Program-made: the position numbers and the translations under genes | Notes under the pieces: generated by a model | The model's database searches: none | What the model saw: only the letters and a program-made list of their open reading frames with translations | What the model was told of the DNA's origin: nothing | In this document: in pieces, positions 44,018-52,271 of the stretch | Numbering within the stretch: the stretch's first letter is position 1 | Layout: each line of letters opens with the position of its first letter | Origin: JAKIWV01 sp963773945 | GTDB taxonomy: Archaea; Thermoplasmatota; Thermoplasmata; Lutacidiplasmatales; UBA184 | Assembly (NCBI GenBank): GCA_963773945.1 | Contig: CAVZDD010000004.1 | Location: 186,001 to 250,000, forward strand | DNA length: 64,000 nucleotides | Direction: 5' to 3'

Positions 44018-46626
44018 CAGTTCTCCGTTACGTCCTCGTCGTCGTCGGGCGACGTGTCGTTCAAGACCTCGACGGAATCCTCGGCGTCGGCGGCGGGCTC
44101 CGAAGGTCCGGCGTCGGGAGACGCGGCCCCGGGCTCCGGAACTTCCAGGGTCTCGCCGGGCGGCACAAGGACGACCGCGTCCTTGACCATGTCCCCCTCG
44201 TCGAGCCGGATCACCCGGACACCGAGGGTGTTCCGTCCTTGGGCCCGGATTCCTTCCACGGGCGCCCGGATCGTGATGCCGCGTTGGGTGGTCACGAGTA
44301 GCTCCTGGTCGTCCCGAGTCGGAAGCACCGCGACCACGTGCCCGTTGCGCCCACCGGTGCGGATCGTGCGAACGCCTTTGGCCCCGCGGTGAGTCCGGCG
44401 GTACTCCTCCGTCTCGCTCCGCTTCCCGAATCCGGTCGACGTGAGGGAGAGCAGGTACGGGAAGGCTGCGCTCGCGACGGTCATCGAGACCACCTGGTCG
44501 TCCTTCGCGCCCGACAATCGGGCCCCAATCACACCGTAGGTGGCCCGGCCCATGCGCCGCATCTCGCTCAGCGGGAACCGGACGAGTTGACCCGCCCGAG
44601 TCGCGAGCAGGATCTCGACGGTCTCGTCAGCGATCAGTTGGACGTCGACCAGGGCATCCGTGTCCTCGAGGAGGACGGCCTGGATGCCGTTGGTCCGGAT
44701 GTTCTGGAACTGGTCGAGGCCGGTGCGCTTGACGAGTCCCGCCCGGGTCGCGAAGACGAGGTCGCCGGTCTGCTCCAGGTCCCGGACCAGGAGCAGGGTC
44801 TGGATCTTCTCTCCGTCCTTGAGCTTCGGCAGGAGATTGATGATCGCCTTCCCCTTGGAGTGCCGGCTGCCCTCCGGGATCTCGTAGGCCTTGAGCCGGT
44901 AAACCCGGCCCAGGGTCGTGAAGAAGAGGATGTTGTCGTGGGTCCGGCCGACGAAGGTCCGGGTGACGAAGTCCTCCTCCTTGGTCTCCATCTGGATGAG
45001 GCCCTTCCCGCCCCGACGCTGCCGGCGATAGCTGTCGAGCGGGAGGCGCTTCATGTACCCGTCATGGGTGACGAGCACGACCTGGTCCGTGTCGGGAATC
45101 AGGTCCTCGAGCGTGCGTTCCGTGAACCCCGGAACGATGGTCGTCCGGCGCGCGTCCCCGAACCGCTGCTTGAGGTCCGTGAGCTCTTCGACGATCAGTC
45201 CATCGAGCTCGTGGGACGAGGCGAGGATCTCCTTGAGCCGGGTCACGAGCGCCTCCTTTTCCTTGGTCTCCTTCTCGACCGATTCGCGCTCGAGCTGGGT
45301 GAGGCGGGCGAGCCGCATGTCGAGGATCGCCTTCGCCTGCTCGGCCGAAAGGAGGAACTTGCCCATGAGGGAGGTCGAGGCCGCCTCGACGTCCTTGGAC
45401 CGCCGGATGATCCGGATCACCTCGTCGATGTGGTCGATGGCGATGAGGAACCCTTCGAGCAGGTGCAGCCGTTCCAGGCTCCGGGCCAGGTCGAATTTGG
45501 TCCGCCGGGTGAGCGTCTTCCGCCGGTGCTCGAGGTGGATCTCGAGCAGGGACTTGAGGCCCAGGACCTTCGGCCGGCCGTCGACCAGACAGAGGTTGAT
45601 CACACCAAAGGTCGTCTCGAGCGGCGTGTGCTCGTAGATCCGGTTGAGGACGATCTCGGCCGGGACGTCGCGCTTGAGCTCGACGACGATCGACATGCCG
45701 TGGCGGTCGGATTCGTCGCGCAGGTCGGAAACGCCGTCGATGCGCTTGTCGCGCACCAGGTCGGCCATGAGCTGGAGCAGCTGGGACTTGTTCACCTCGT
45801 ACGGGATCTCGGTGATGATGATCTCGTCCTTCCCGTCGCGCTCGCGCACCTCGGCCTTGCCGCGGAGGCGAAGCAGACCCCGCCCGGTGGCGTAGGCGTC
45901 GCGAATGCCCGTATCGCCGGCCATGAGCCCTCCGGTGGGGAAGTCGGGGCCGGGCACGAGCCGGATGAGCTCGTCCAGGGTCGCCTCCGGGTTCCGCAGC
46001 AGGAGGAGCAGCGCGTCGGCGATCTCGGAGAGGTTGTGGGGGGGCATGTTCGTCGCCATGCCCACGGCAATACCGGCCGAGCCGTTCACGAGAAGATTCG
46101 GAACCTTGGAGGGTAGCACCAGGGGTTCCTTGAGCGAGCCATCGAAGTTGTCGGCCCATTCGACCGTGTCCTTCTCGATGTCGAGGAGCAACTCCTCGGC
46201 GAGGGCGGAGAGCCGCGCCTCGGTGTACCGCATCGCGGCGGGCATGTCCCCGTCGACGGAGCCGAAGTTTCCCTGGCCGTCGATCAACAGGTACCGGAGC
46301 GAGAAGGGCTGGGCCATCCGAACCAGGGCGTCGTAGACGGCCATGTCGCCATGGGGATGGTACTTGCCGAGGACGTCGCCCACCATGCGGGCGGACTTGC
46401 GGTAGGCCCGGTCGTGGGTGACGCCCCCGTCCCACATCGACCAGAGGATGCGACGGTGGACCGGCTTGAGCCCATCCCGGCCGTCCGGGAGCGCCCGGCC
46501 GACGATGACGCTCATCGCGTAATCGAGGTACGACTTGTGCAGCTCGGCTTCGACCGAGTGGTCTTTGATGTGGTCGACCACCGCGGTGGAGTCGACCGGA
46601 GGGAGCTTCTTCGCGGGGGCGCTCAT
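44017..46626 (-). CDS. gyrA: DNA gyrase subunit A
   Basis: 869 aa from ATG 46626. The catalytic Tyr is in AAMRYTEARLSALAEELL; the N-terminal domain, coiled coil and six-bladed C-terminal beta-pinwheel are all present. The GyrA box QRRGGKG (in YRRQRRGGKGLIQ) identifies gyrase, not topoisomerase IV. Acidic tail ends DDDEDVTEN. The ATG overlaps the stop of the DHH gene (ATGA). Archaeal gyrases are of bacterial origin; gyrB is not within the window, unlike the usual gyrBA pairing. Confidence 0.95.
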   Translation of the reverse strand: MSAPAKKLPPVDSTAVVDHIKDHSVEAELHKSYLDYAMSVIVGRALPDGRDGLKPVHRRILWSMWDGGVTHDRAYRKSARMVGDVLGKYHPHGDMAVYDALVRMAQPFSLRYLLIDGQGNFGSVDGDMPAAMRYTEARLSALAEELLLDIEKDTVEWADNFDGSLKEPLVLPSKVPNLLVNGSAGIAVGMATNMPPHNLSEIADALLLLLRNPEATLDELIRLVPGPDFPTGGLMAGDTGIRDAYATGRGLLRLRGKAEVRERDGKDEIIITEIPYEVNKSQLLQLMADLVRDKRIDGVSDLRDESDRHGMSIVVELKRDVPAEIVLNRIYEHTPLETTFGVINLCLVDGRPKVLGLKSLLEIHLEHRRKTLTRRTKFDLARSLERLHLLEGFLIAIDHIDEVIRIIRRSKDVEAASTSLMGKFLLSAEQAKAILDMRLARLTQLERESVEKETKEKEALVTRLKEILASSHELDGLIVEELTDLKQRFGDARRTTIVPGFTERTLEDLIPDTDQVVLVTHDGYMKRLPLDSYRRQRRGGKGLIQMETKEEDFVTRTFVGRTHDNILFFTTLGRVYRLKAYEIPEGSRHSKGKAIINLLPKLKDGEKIQTLLLVRDLEQTGDLVFATRAGLVKRTGLDQFQNIRTNGIQAVLLEDTDALVDVQLIADETVEILLATRAGQLVRFPLSEMRRMGRATYGVIGARLSGAKDDQVVSMTVASAAFPYLLSLTSTGFGKRSETEEYRRTHRGAKGVRTIRTGGRNGHVVAVLPTRDDQELLVTTQRGITIRAPVEGIRAQGRNTLGVRVIRLDEGDMVKDAVVLVPPGETLEVPEPGAASPDAGPSEPAADAEDSVEVLNDTSPDDDEDVTEN

Positions 46627-48020
46627 GACGGGTTCTCCAGCGGAGCCGGTAGCTGGGTAGCGATGATTCGATCGGCCTCTTGAAGGAACTCTTCCTCTCG
46701 ATCCGAGGGGATCGTCGCGCCACTGGCGACCCGGTGTCCGCCGCCCTCTCCCTGGACCTTCGCCGCCGCGTCCCGGCACGCCGTGGCCAGGTCGAGGCCG
46801 CGGCTGACCAGCCACATCGTTCCCCGGGAGGAGACACTCGTGGTCCCGTCACTTCGAGACAGGACGAAGACGGGCTTGAAGGGGTCGAGGAAGTACGTGA
46901 TCGCGAGACCGGCCTGCGTGCCGGCGAGCGTCGATTCGGGGCTCTGGAACCACTGGATCGCCGCAAGCTGGTGCGGACCGTCGTCCTCCAATCGGCGCAG
47001 GCCCCGGAGGACCCCGCTCTGCCAGGTGTCCCAGAAGCCCCGGCATCGGCGACCCGCTTCGGGGTCTCCCAAGGCCAGTTCCACTCCGACACCGGGCTGC
47101 TCCGCGCGCCCGGCGGCGTTCTGGAGTTGCGATAGTTCCTCGGCATCCACACTTTCCCCCGGGAAGTTCCAGCGCTCCGTCTGGACTCGTTCGCAGAACT
47201 CCGGTCGGGCACCTTGCTGCGCGAGCCGAGCCGCCAAGGCCGTGGCCAGGCGCTCTCGGTCGACCGATTCCAGTGCCTCGAGCGGGCGGTCCGGGATAAT
47301 GCCGAGTCGACGGACGAACTCCGTCGACGCGTCCGGACGGCCCGAGAGACCCACAAAGTACGGGTCGATGCTGGCCGCGAGGCCGGCCGCGACCGTGGAT
47401 CCGCGCAAGACGAGCTCCGTGTGCTCGGTCAACAGCTGCCGGCGGATCGCCTCGCGGACCAACGTCTCGTTCAACCCACGGAACCCCCCGACATGCTGCC
47501 GGTCGTGGATGGCCCCGGAGAGCGCCCACGGGACGTTGTCCCAATTCTTGGGGTCCAGAAATATCGAGAACAGCCAGGCGAGCGTTGAGGCACACATCTC
47601 GTTCATTCCGTCGACACCCCAGTCGAGCGGATTGACGAACGCCACGTGGGCCGGGCAGGTGGGGGGCGTCGGGTACCCCGGATACGCGTGGTGGTCCAGG
47701 ACAATGACCGGATACCGATGAGCGGCATACGACTCGGGCCAGCTGGCCCCAGTGTCCGTGACGATCACGGGCCCGGGCGTAGTCATGAGCAACTCCTCGA
47801 TTCGGGCGCGTTCCACCCCCTTGAGCGCCGTGGCCTGGAATCCGTACCCCAGCCGGCGGAGCGCTCGGACGAGAGCCGACGCGGCACCGATCCCATCCCC
47901 GTCGTAGTGATAGATGACCCGCCAGCGGCCCGGGGTCGCGAGCAAGAGTTCCCGCGCTCGGGTGAACTCCTGGGTGTACAGCGGATGAGCGACGAAGCTC
48001 TCCGGCCCCGAGGGCATCAC
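46623..48020 (-). CDS. DHH family phosphoesterase (archaeal RecJ/GAN-like)
   Basis: 465 aa. DHH motifs: YHYDGDGIGAASAL (motif I, with Tyr in place of the first Asp), VIVTDTGAS, VIVLDHHAYPG (DHH), and the DHHA1 glycine loop GEGGGHRVASGA. Archaeal RecJ homologues next to rps15 are the GAN nucleases or Cdc45-like subunits of the CMG helicase. The altered first motif (HYDGDG) means nuclease activity should be tested. It follows rps15 by 18 nt and precedes gyrA by a 4-nt overlap. Confidence 0.87.
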   Translation of the reverse strand: MMPSGPESFVAHPLYTQEFTRARELLLATPGRWRVIYHYDGDGIGAASALVRALRRLGYGFQATALKGVERARIEELLMTTPGPVIVTDTGASWPESYAAHRYPVIVLDHHAYPGYPTPPTCPAHVAFVNPLDWGVDGMNEMCASTLAWLFSIFLDPKNWDNVPWALSGAIHDRQHVGGFRGLNETLVREAIRRQLLTEHTELVLRGSTVAAGLAASIDPYFVGLSGRPDASTEFVRRLGIIPDRPLEALESVDRERLATALAARLAQQGARPEFCERVQTERWNFPGESVDAEELSQLQNAAGRAEQPGVGVELALGDPEAGRRCRGFWDTWQSGVLRGLRRLEDDGPHQLAAIQWFQSPESTLAGTQAGLAITYFLDPFKPVFVLSRSDGTTSVSSRGTMWLVSRGLDLATACRDAAAKVQGEGGGHRVASGATIPSDREEEFLQEADRIIATQLPAPLENPS

Positions 48021-48038
48021 TCCACCTGGAGAACCGCC

Positions 48039-48473
48039 TCAGAGGCGGAGTACCGCCAGGTCTCGGGCAGCAGCTTCCGGTCCCGGTAGGTACCGGGCAA
48101 GACGCCGGATTCGAGACTCGATGAGCGCCAGGCCCCGGCGGTTCGAGTTGTCCTTGGGATGTTCCTTCAAGTGGCGCTGGAGCGTCACGACCCGGCGAAG
48201 GAGCGCCGCCAGGTCCTCGGGAAGTTCGGGCCGGACCCCGCGCTTGGCCAGCAACGGACCCAGCCGCTCGCCCGTCGCGAGGCGGACGGACGGAACGCCG
48301 TACGTGTCGCGCAGAACGGTCCCGACCTGGGCCGCCGACATTCCGCCTTTGGCAAGTTGGACCGCCTGGTCTGCGATCTCGGTCGGTTCGGGGACCGACC
48401 AAGAGGGAGGAAGGGCCGGATAGGGCCGGTCGGAGCCGGAACGACCCTTCCGGCCGGAGTGGATTCGCGACAC
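48039..48473 (-). CDS. rps15: 30S ribosomal protein S15
   Basis: 144 aa, the long archaeal/eukaryotic form: N-terminal RIHSGRKGRSGSDRPYP, the S15 core LLRRVVTLQRHLKEHPKDNS and SRIRRLARYL. It heads the operon S15 - DHH - GyrA - two zinc proteins. Leaderless transcript predicted from the TATA box at 48494. Confidence 0.95.
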   Translation of the reverse strand: MSRIHSGRKGRSGSDRPYPALPPSWSVPEPTEIADQAVQLAKGGMSAAQVGTVLRDTYGVPSVRLATGERLGPLLAKRGVRPELPEDLAALLRRVVTLQRHLKEHPKDNSNRRGLALIESRIRRLARYLPGPEAAARDLAVLRL

Positions 48474-48493
48474 GTGCGCACGACAAAGGGGTG

Positions 48494-48502
48494 CTTATAA
48501 AA
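48494..48502 (-). promoter_or_regulatory. TATA box for the rps15-recJ-gyrA operon
   Basis: Minus strand TTTATAAGC, one of the best TATA matches in the window, centred 25 nt before ATG 48473. Confidence 0.7.
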
Positions 48503-48541
48503 CGCTTGGCGAACGCAGGCCCGAGAGGAGCCGCCGCGGGC

Positions 48542-48877
48542 TCACTTGATGCGCGACTCGGAGGTCAGCGCTTCCGTCAGGAATCGCTTGCCTTCGACGG
48601 TGATCTGATACCGTTGGTGGACACTCCGCTGGCGCTGCCACGACTCTTTCGCGTCGGCGCGGGTCTCCACCATCTTGTTTCGGAGCAGAAGACCGACGGC
48701 GAGCGGGATCTTGATCTTCCCCTGCTTCACGGCCCAGAAATCCGACAGACGGGACTCGAGTTCGGCCAACTCCAGTGCCTGGTCCTGCTCGTTTCCCTCG
48801 TGATGGGCTTCGGACTGATTGAGCTGCCGAAGCACGGCCAGGAGTGTGGCCCGAATCGGGTCTTGGCGTCCGTCCAT
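48542..48877 (-). CDS. winged-helix-like hypothetical regulator
   Basis: 111 aa. Mostly helical with the C-terminal pattern KIPLAVGLLLRNKMVET, then RYQITVEGKRFLTEAL, typical of a winged helix with its wing strand. An acidic helical centre (NEQDQALELAELESRL) may dimerise. ATG 48877 is chosen from its TATA distance; ATG 48886 is an alternative. It reads toward rps15 and is followed by a 68-nt gap. Probably a DNA-binding protein of unknown target. Confidence 0.6.
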   Translation of the reverse strand: MDGRQDPIRATLLAVLRQLNQSEAHHEGNEQDQALELAELESRLSDFWAVKQGKIKIPLAVGLLLRNKMVETRADAKESWQRQRSVHQRYQITVEGKRFLTEALTSESRIK

Positions 48878-48891
48878 CACTTGCATCCCCC

Positions 48892-48899
48892 AAAATTTA
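48892..48899 (-). promoter_or_regulatory. TATA-like box for the winged-helix gene
   Basis: Minus strand GTAAATTT, 15-20 nt before ATG 48877, slightly close, hence tentative. Confidence 0.4.
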
Positions 48900-49036
48900 C
48901 TCCGAGTTCCCCTACTTGAACTCCTCGGCGGTTCCCATCGCCCGCCGGAGGCACATTCTCCACGCAACGCGACTCCGGAGTCCGCCGTCGGGCCCGAGCG
49001 AAGCTTAAGGCGGGTTGTCCCTAACTCCCGGGTCGC

Positions 49037-49345
49037 ATGACGTGTACCTGCCGGCGGATGCCCCGCTGCTTGGTCTGCAACACCCCGGTGCGAGTTCCCC
49101 TGACGGAACTTGAGAACGCTACCGGCGCGTCCGTGCTCATCGACCGATTCGCTCGGCGGGATTCCTCGGAGGGCCGGGAGGGCCTCCGACGCCTCACCCA
49201 GGGATCGATTACCTGCCCGACCTGCGGCAACACAATCCACCACACGCACGAACGGGTCTGCGTCGGCTCCGCGCTCGCCGCCCTGGGCGTTCCAATGCAC
49301 GAGCGGGAAGTCATTCTGGGCAAGATTTCGTTCCCGGAAGGGTAG
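49037..49345 (+). CDS. cysteine-rich hypothetical protein
   Basis: 102 aa. Two Cys pairs: CRRMPRCLVC near the N-terminus and ITCPTCGNTIHHTHERVCVG in the second half. This fits a DUF2072-like or simple zinc-ribbon fold, but the family is uncertain. A TATA-like GCTTAAGG at 49003-49010 lies about 30 nt before ATG 49037. It is directly upstream (22 nt) of trpS and possibly in the same transcript. Confidence 0.65.
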   Translation: MTCTCRRMPRCLVCNTPVRVPLTELENATGASVLIDRFARRDSSEGREGLRRLTQGSITCPTCGNTIHHTHERVCVGSALAALGVPMHEREVILGKISFPEG

Positions 49346-49367
49346 ACCCGAGTCGGGGGAGGGACGG

Positions 49368-50555
49368 GTGCCGACGAAGGACGAGTTCGTCGTCACGCCC
49401 TATGAGGTCAAGGGAACCATCGATTACCAGCGGCTCAAACAGCTGTTCGGTACCCAGGACCTGACCCCCGCGCTCCTCGACCAGATCCGACAACGCGCCG
49501 GCGGGGAACTGCACCCACTCCTCGCCCGAGGGATCTACTTCTCGCACCGAGACCTGGGGGAGACCCTCCAGAAAGCCGCCACGGGACGGCCATTCTTCCT
49601 CTACTCCGGCCGCGGTCCCTCCGGGCCGCTCCATACCTCCCATCTGATGCCTTTCGAACTGTGCCGCTGGTTGCAGAAGAAGTTCGACGCGCCGATGTAC
49701 ATCCAGATCACCGACGATGAGAAGTTCTGGGTCCGCGAGGGCCTGACGCGCGAGGAGACCTACCGGTGGGGCCTCGACAACCTCGCGGACATCCTGGCCC
49801 TGGGATTCGACCCGAAGAGGACGAGGGTCTTCTTCGACACCCGGTCGATCGGCGCGATGTACCCCCTCGCCGTGGACGTGGCGAAGAAGGTCAATTTCTC
49901 CACCGTCAAGGCGGTCTTCGGTTTCTCGGCAAGTCAGAACATCGGGGCGATCTTCTACACCGCCCTTCAGAGCGTCCCCTGTTTCTGGCCTTCCTGGTAC
50001 GCGGGCCGGGCGATCCCCTGCTTGATCCCGTGCGGGATCGACCAGGACCCCCACTTCCGGGTGACCCGGGACCTGGCCGAGAGCCTGGGTTACCCCAAGC
50101 CTGCGATGTTGCACTCGATCATGCTGCCCGGACTCCTCGGTCAGCGGGTGATGTCGACCACGGGAGACACGAAGGACAACGCGATCTTTCTGGAGGACCG
50201 ACCGAAGGACGTCGAACGGAAGATCAAGAAAGCCCTCACCGGGGGACGCGCCACCGTAGAGGAGCAACGGCGGCTGGGCGCCGTGCCCGAGATCTGCTCG
50301 GTATGGGCTCAGTGGCGGTCCAAATTCGCCCAGGACGATGCCGAGTTTGACGAGATCACGGCCGGTTGCCGATCGGGTGCCCTGCTGTGCGGGGACTGCA
50401 AGTCCCGCCTCATCGTCCGGGTTCAGGATTTCCTGGGCGAGCACGCCAAACGGAAAGAAGCGGTGCGGAGCACCGCGGAGTCGCTGATCCTCGAGGGCGG
50501 CGAACGCTCGGACGCGTCCGGGCCGGTCGTCCGCGGAGAAGTGCCGCTGCCCTGA
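49368..50555 (+). CDS. trpS: tryptophanyl-tRNA synthetase (archaeal)
   Basis: 395 aa, GTG start after a GGGGGAGGG tract. Class I motifs: the HIGH-equivalent SGPLHTSHLMPF and the KMSKS-equivalent VMSTTGDTKDNAIF. The archaeal/eukaryotic type is indicated by FLYSGRGPSGPLHTSH and by the C-terminal CGDCKSRLIVRVQDFLGEH. It charges tRNA-Trp. Ends just before the convergent TPR gene, whose stop is adjacent. Confidence 0.93.
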   Translation: MPTKDEFVVTPYEVKGTIDYQRLKQLFGTQDLTPALLDQIRQRAGGELHPLLARGIYFSHRDLGETLQKAATGRPFFLYSGRGPSGPLHTSHLMPFELCRWLQKKFDAPMYIQITDDEKFWVREGLTREETYRWGLDNLADILALGFDPKRTRVFFDTRSIGAMYPLAVDVAKKVNFSTVKAVFGFSASQNIGAIFYTALQSVPCFWPSWYAGRAIPCLIPCGIDQDPHFRVTRDLAESLGYPKPAMLHSIMLPGLLGQRVMSTTGDTKDNAIFLEDRPKDVERKIKKALTGGRATVEEQRRLGAVPEICSVWAQWRSKFAQDDAEFDEITAGCRSGALLCGDCKSRLIVRVQDFLGEHAKRKEAVRSTAESLILEGGERSDASGPVVRGEVPLP

Positions 50556-51326
50556 CTAGCCGACGCCCGCGAGCGGGGTGTTCGGGTCCGGCGTGGGAGG
50601 CCGCTGGGGGGGTCGAATGGGAGACACCGGAGTTTCTTCGAAGGCCCGCCCACCGGGCAGGCTCTCGCTGGGACCGTCGGAAGTGGCGGAGAGGAGCTTG
50701 AGCATCGGACGGAACATCGAGTGGCGGGCTCGGTCCGGGTCCACGCTGTATCCTCGCTCGTATGCCGCGACGGCTTCCTCCACATCCCCTAGGGTGAGGA
50801 GCGAGAGGGCCAGAGAGATCCAACTCTCGGCTTCCTTCGGTCCTTCACGTTGTCCCGGTTCGGACAAATGATCGTCCGAGGAACCACGGAGGTGGTGAAT
50901 GGAGCGCTCAACGGCGCCGGTGTCTCGGGAGAGGATCAACGCACGTTCGAACGCGGCGGCGCTGCCTTCGATGTCGCCAGCTTCCGCCAAGGCCACCCCC
51001 AGCCGGTGCCAGGCGGCCATGTCCGACGGCATGAGCGCGGCCGCGTGCCGAAGCGTTTCGGCCGCTCGAGCCCAGTCGGCTTCCAGTCCCTGGGCTACCC
51101 CCAGGTGGAACCAGCACTCCCCGTTCGAGGGGGCGATCTGAATGGCGCGTTGAAGGGCTTGCTCGGCATCACCGGCCCGCCCCATGTGCGCCAGAGAGAT
51201 TCCCAGATACGACCAGGCCCGGGCGTGATGCGGGTCGCCGAAAAGGACTTCCTCGAACGCCTTCGCGGCGCGGGCGTATTCCTTCCGAGCAAACAGCTCG
51301 AGCCCGACGTCGAACTCGCGCGTCAC
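50556..51326 (-). CDS. TPR-repeat protein
   Basis: 256 aa. At least four tetratricopeptide repeats with the W-x2-L-G-x2-L and A-x3-Y/F pattern, e.g. ARAWSYLGISLAHMGRAGDA and AAWHRLGVALAEAGDIEGSA. A Pro-rich tail of about 30 residues follows. TPR proteins organise complexes; partner unknown. GTG 51326 fits a TATA-like CTTTTTC about 35 nt upstream. Convergent with trpS, nearly touching. Confidence 0.82.
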   Translation of the reverse strand: MTREFDVGLELFARKEYARAAKAFEEVLFGDPHHARAWSYLGISLAHMGRAGDAEQALQRAIQIAPSNGECWFHLGVAQGLEADWARAAETLRHAAALMPSDMAAWHRLGVALAEAGDIEGSAAAFERALILSRDTGAVERSIHHLRGSSDDHLSEPGQREGPKEAESWISLALSLLTLGDVEEAVAAYERGYSVDPDRARHSMFRPMLKLLSATSDGPSESLPGGRAFEETPVSPIRPPQRPPTPDPNTPLAGVG

Positions 51327-51442
51327 GAATCCCTTCGGTGTTCTTTCGCGGCCCCGGGGAGAAAAAGCTAGTGTTCGAGGGGAATGGACGCCGGGTCCTG
51401 CAACGCCGTAGGGCGTGCGACAGCCTCTCGCGCCCCCGGGCA

Positions 51443-51451
51443 CTTTAAATA
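51443..51451 (+). promoter_or_regulatory. strong TATA box upstream of the ssDNA-binding gene
   Basis: CTTTAAATA is the closest match to the archaeal TATA consensus in the window. It lies about 175 nt before ATG 51622, so the mRNA would have a leader near 150 nt, much longer than for other genes here. An inverted repeat (GTCGGGTC 51457-51464 with GACCCGAC 51485-51492) lies close to the start site. Confidence 0.55.
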
Positions 51452-51621
51452 GCCGAGTCGGGTCCTTCGCCTCGAAGAGCTCGAGACCCGACCCATAAAG
51501 CCGCCGCCGTCAGACTGCCTACTTTTCGTGGGATGTTGACGCCCGAAGGCCAAGTGAGACCAGGGGATTGGGATCCTCACGACAAAGAAAACGCGAAACG
51601 CGAAAAGAAGGCGACAGAGAA

Positions 51622-52152
51622 ATGGCAGACAAACCCCTGACAAAAGTGCGAGACCTGACACCGAGCTCGAAGCAAGTCAACGTCCACGCGAAAGTGGTCA
51701 ACGTTGGCGAAGCCAAGCAGGTAATGGGAAAGTACGGCGACCCCCGAAAGGTGGCCGAAGCCGTCATTGGTGATGACACGGCGGTCATCACGCTCTCCCT
51801 GTGGAACGAACAGATCGGCTCGATTGCGAAGGATGAGAACATCCTCATCGACAACGGGTACGTCTCCCTGGTCCGAGGCCACATGCGCCTCAACGTGGGC
51901 CGGTACGGGGCGCTCTCCAAGTCGAACGAAGAGATCGCGTCGGTCAACTCCCAGCTCGACATGAGCCAGCAGGAATTCGAAACCGAGCGGCGATCCTATG
52001 GCGGTGGCGGCGGCTTCCGTGACCGGGGCTCCGGTGGCGGTGGCGGCGGCTACGGCGGCAGCTCCCGGTATGGGGGCGGCGAGGGTGGCGGCGGCGGTGG
52101 CGGTGGCGGCGGGGGCGGCCGCGAGCGCTCCGAGAGCTACAAGCGGTACTGA
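51622..52152 (+). CDS. single-stranded DNA-binding protein (RPA-like, single OB fold)
   Basis: 176 aa. Residues 1-100 form one OB fold of the archaeal SSB/RPA type (KVVNVGEAKQVMGKYGDPRK, DDTAVITLSLWNEQIG, NGYVSLVRGHMRLNVGR). The last 55 are a Gly-rich, disordered tail ending with basic and aromatic residues (RERSESYKRY), resembling the tail used for protein contacts in bacterial and Sulfolobus SSBs. The upstream leader is long. A hairpin terminator follows. Confidence 0.88.
   Translation: MADKPLTKVRDLTPSSKQVNVHAKVVNVGEAKQVMGKYGDPRKVAEAVIGDDTAVITLSLWNEQIGSIAKDENILIDNGYVSLVRGHMRLNVGRYGALSKSNEEIASVNSQLDMSQQEFETERRSYGGGGGFRDRGSGGGGGGYGGSSRYGGGEGGGGGGGGGGGGRERSESYKRY
52084..52120 (+). repeat. Gly-codon simple repeat (GGC/GGT)n
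   Basis: An almost pure run of GGC and GGT codons, with a GGGGGCGG core, encodes the poly-Gly tail of the ssDNA-binding protein. Such tracts are prone to slippage, so copy number may vary between strains or assemblies. Confidence 0.75.
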
Positions 52153-52176
52153 GTCAGCGGCCCGCTGACTTCACCC

Positions 52177-52220
52177 CGGGTCTGCCGCAGGGCAGACCCG
52201 AACCCTTTTCGACTTTTTTT
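52177..52220 (+). terminator. hairpin plus T-run terminator after the ssDNA-binding gene
   Basis: A perfect 10-bp stem CGGGTCTGCC / GGCAGACCCG (52177-52200, four-base loop) is followed by CCCTTTT and TTTTTTT to 52220. A second 7-bp hairpin (TCAGCGG/CCGCTGA, 52154-52168) sits just before it. This is the clearest intrinsic terminator-like structure in the window. It separates the gene from the RAM-domain gene. Confidence 0.7.
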
Positions 52221-52235
52221 CTCCTCGGCATTTCG

Positions 52236-52243
52236 TTAAATAA
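52236..52243 (+). promoter_or_regulatory. TATA box for the RAM-domain gene
   Basis: TTAAATAA, centred 32 nt before ATG 52272; near-leaderless transcript predicted. Confidence 0.65.
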
Positions 52244-52271
52244 GGCCCCCCGGTTGTCCCATCGGATTTCC

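Noticed and set aside
48491..48502. Divergent promoter serving the + strand at 48.5 kb
   Set aside because: No + strand gene follows; next genes on both sides of the box are minus strand.
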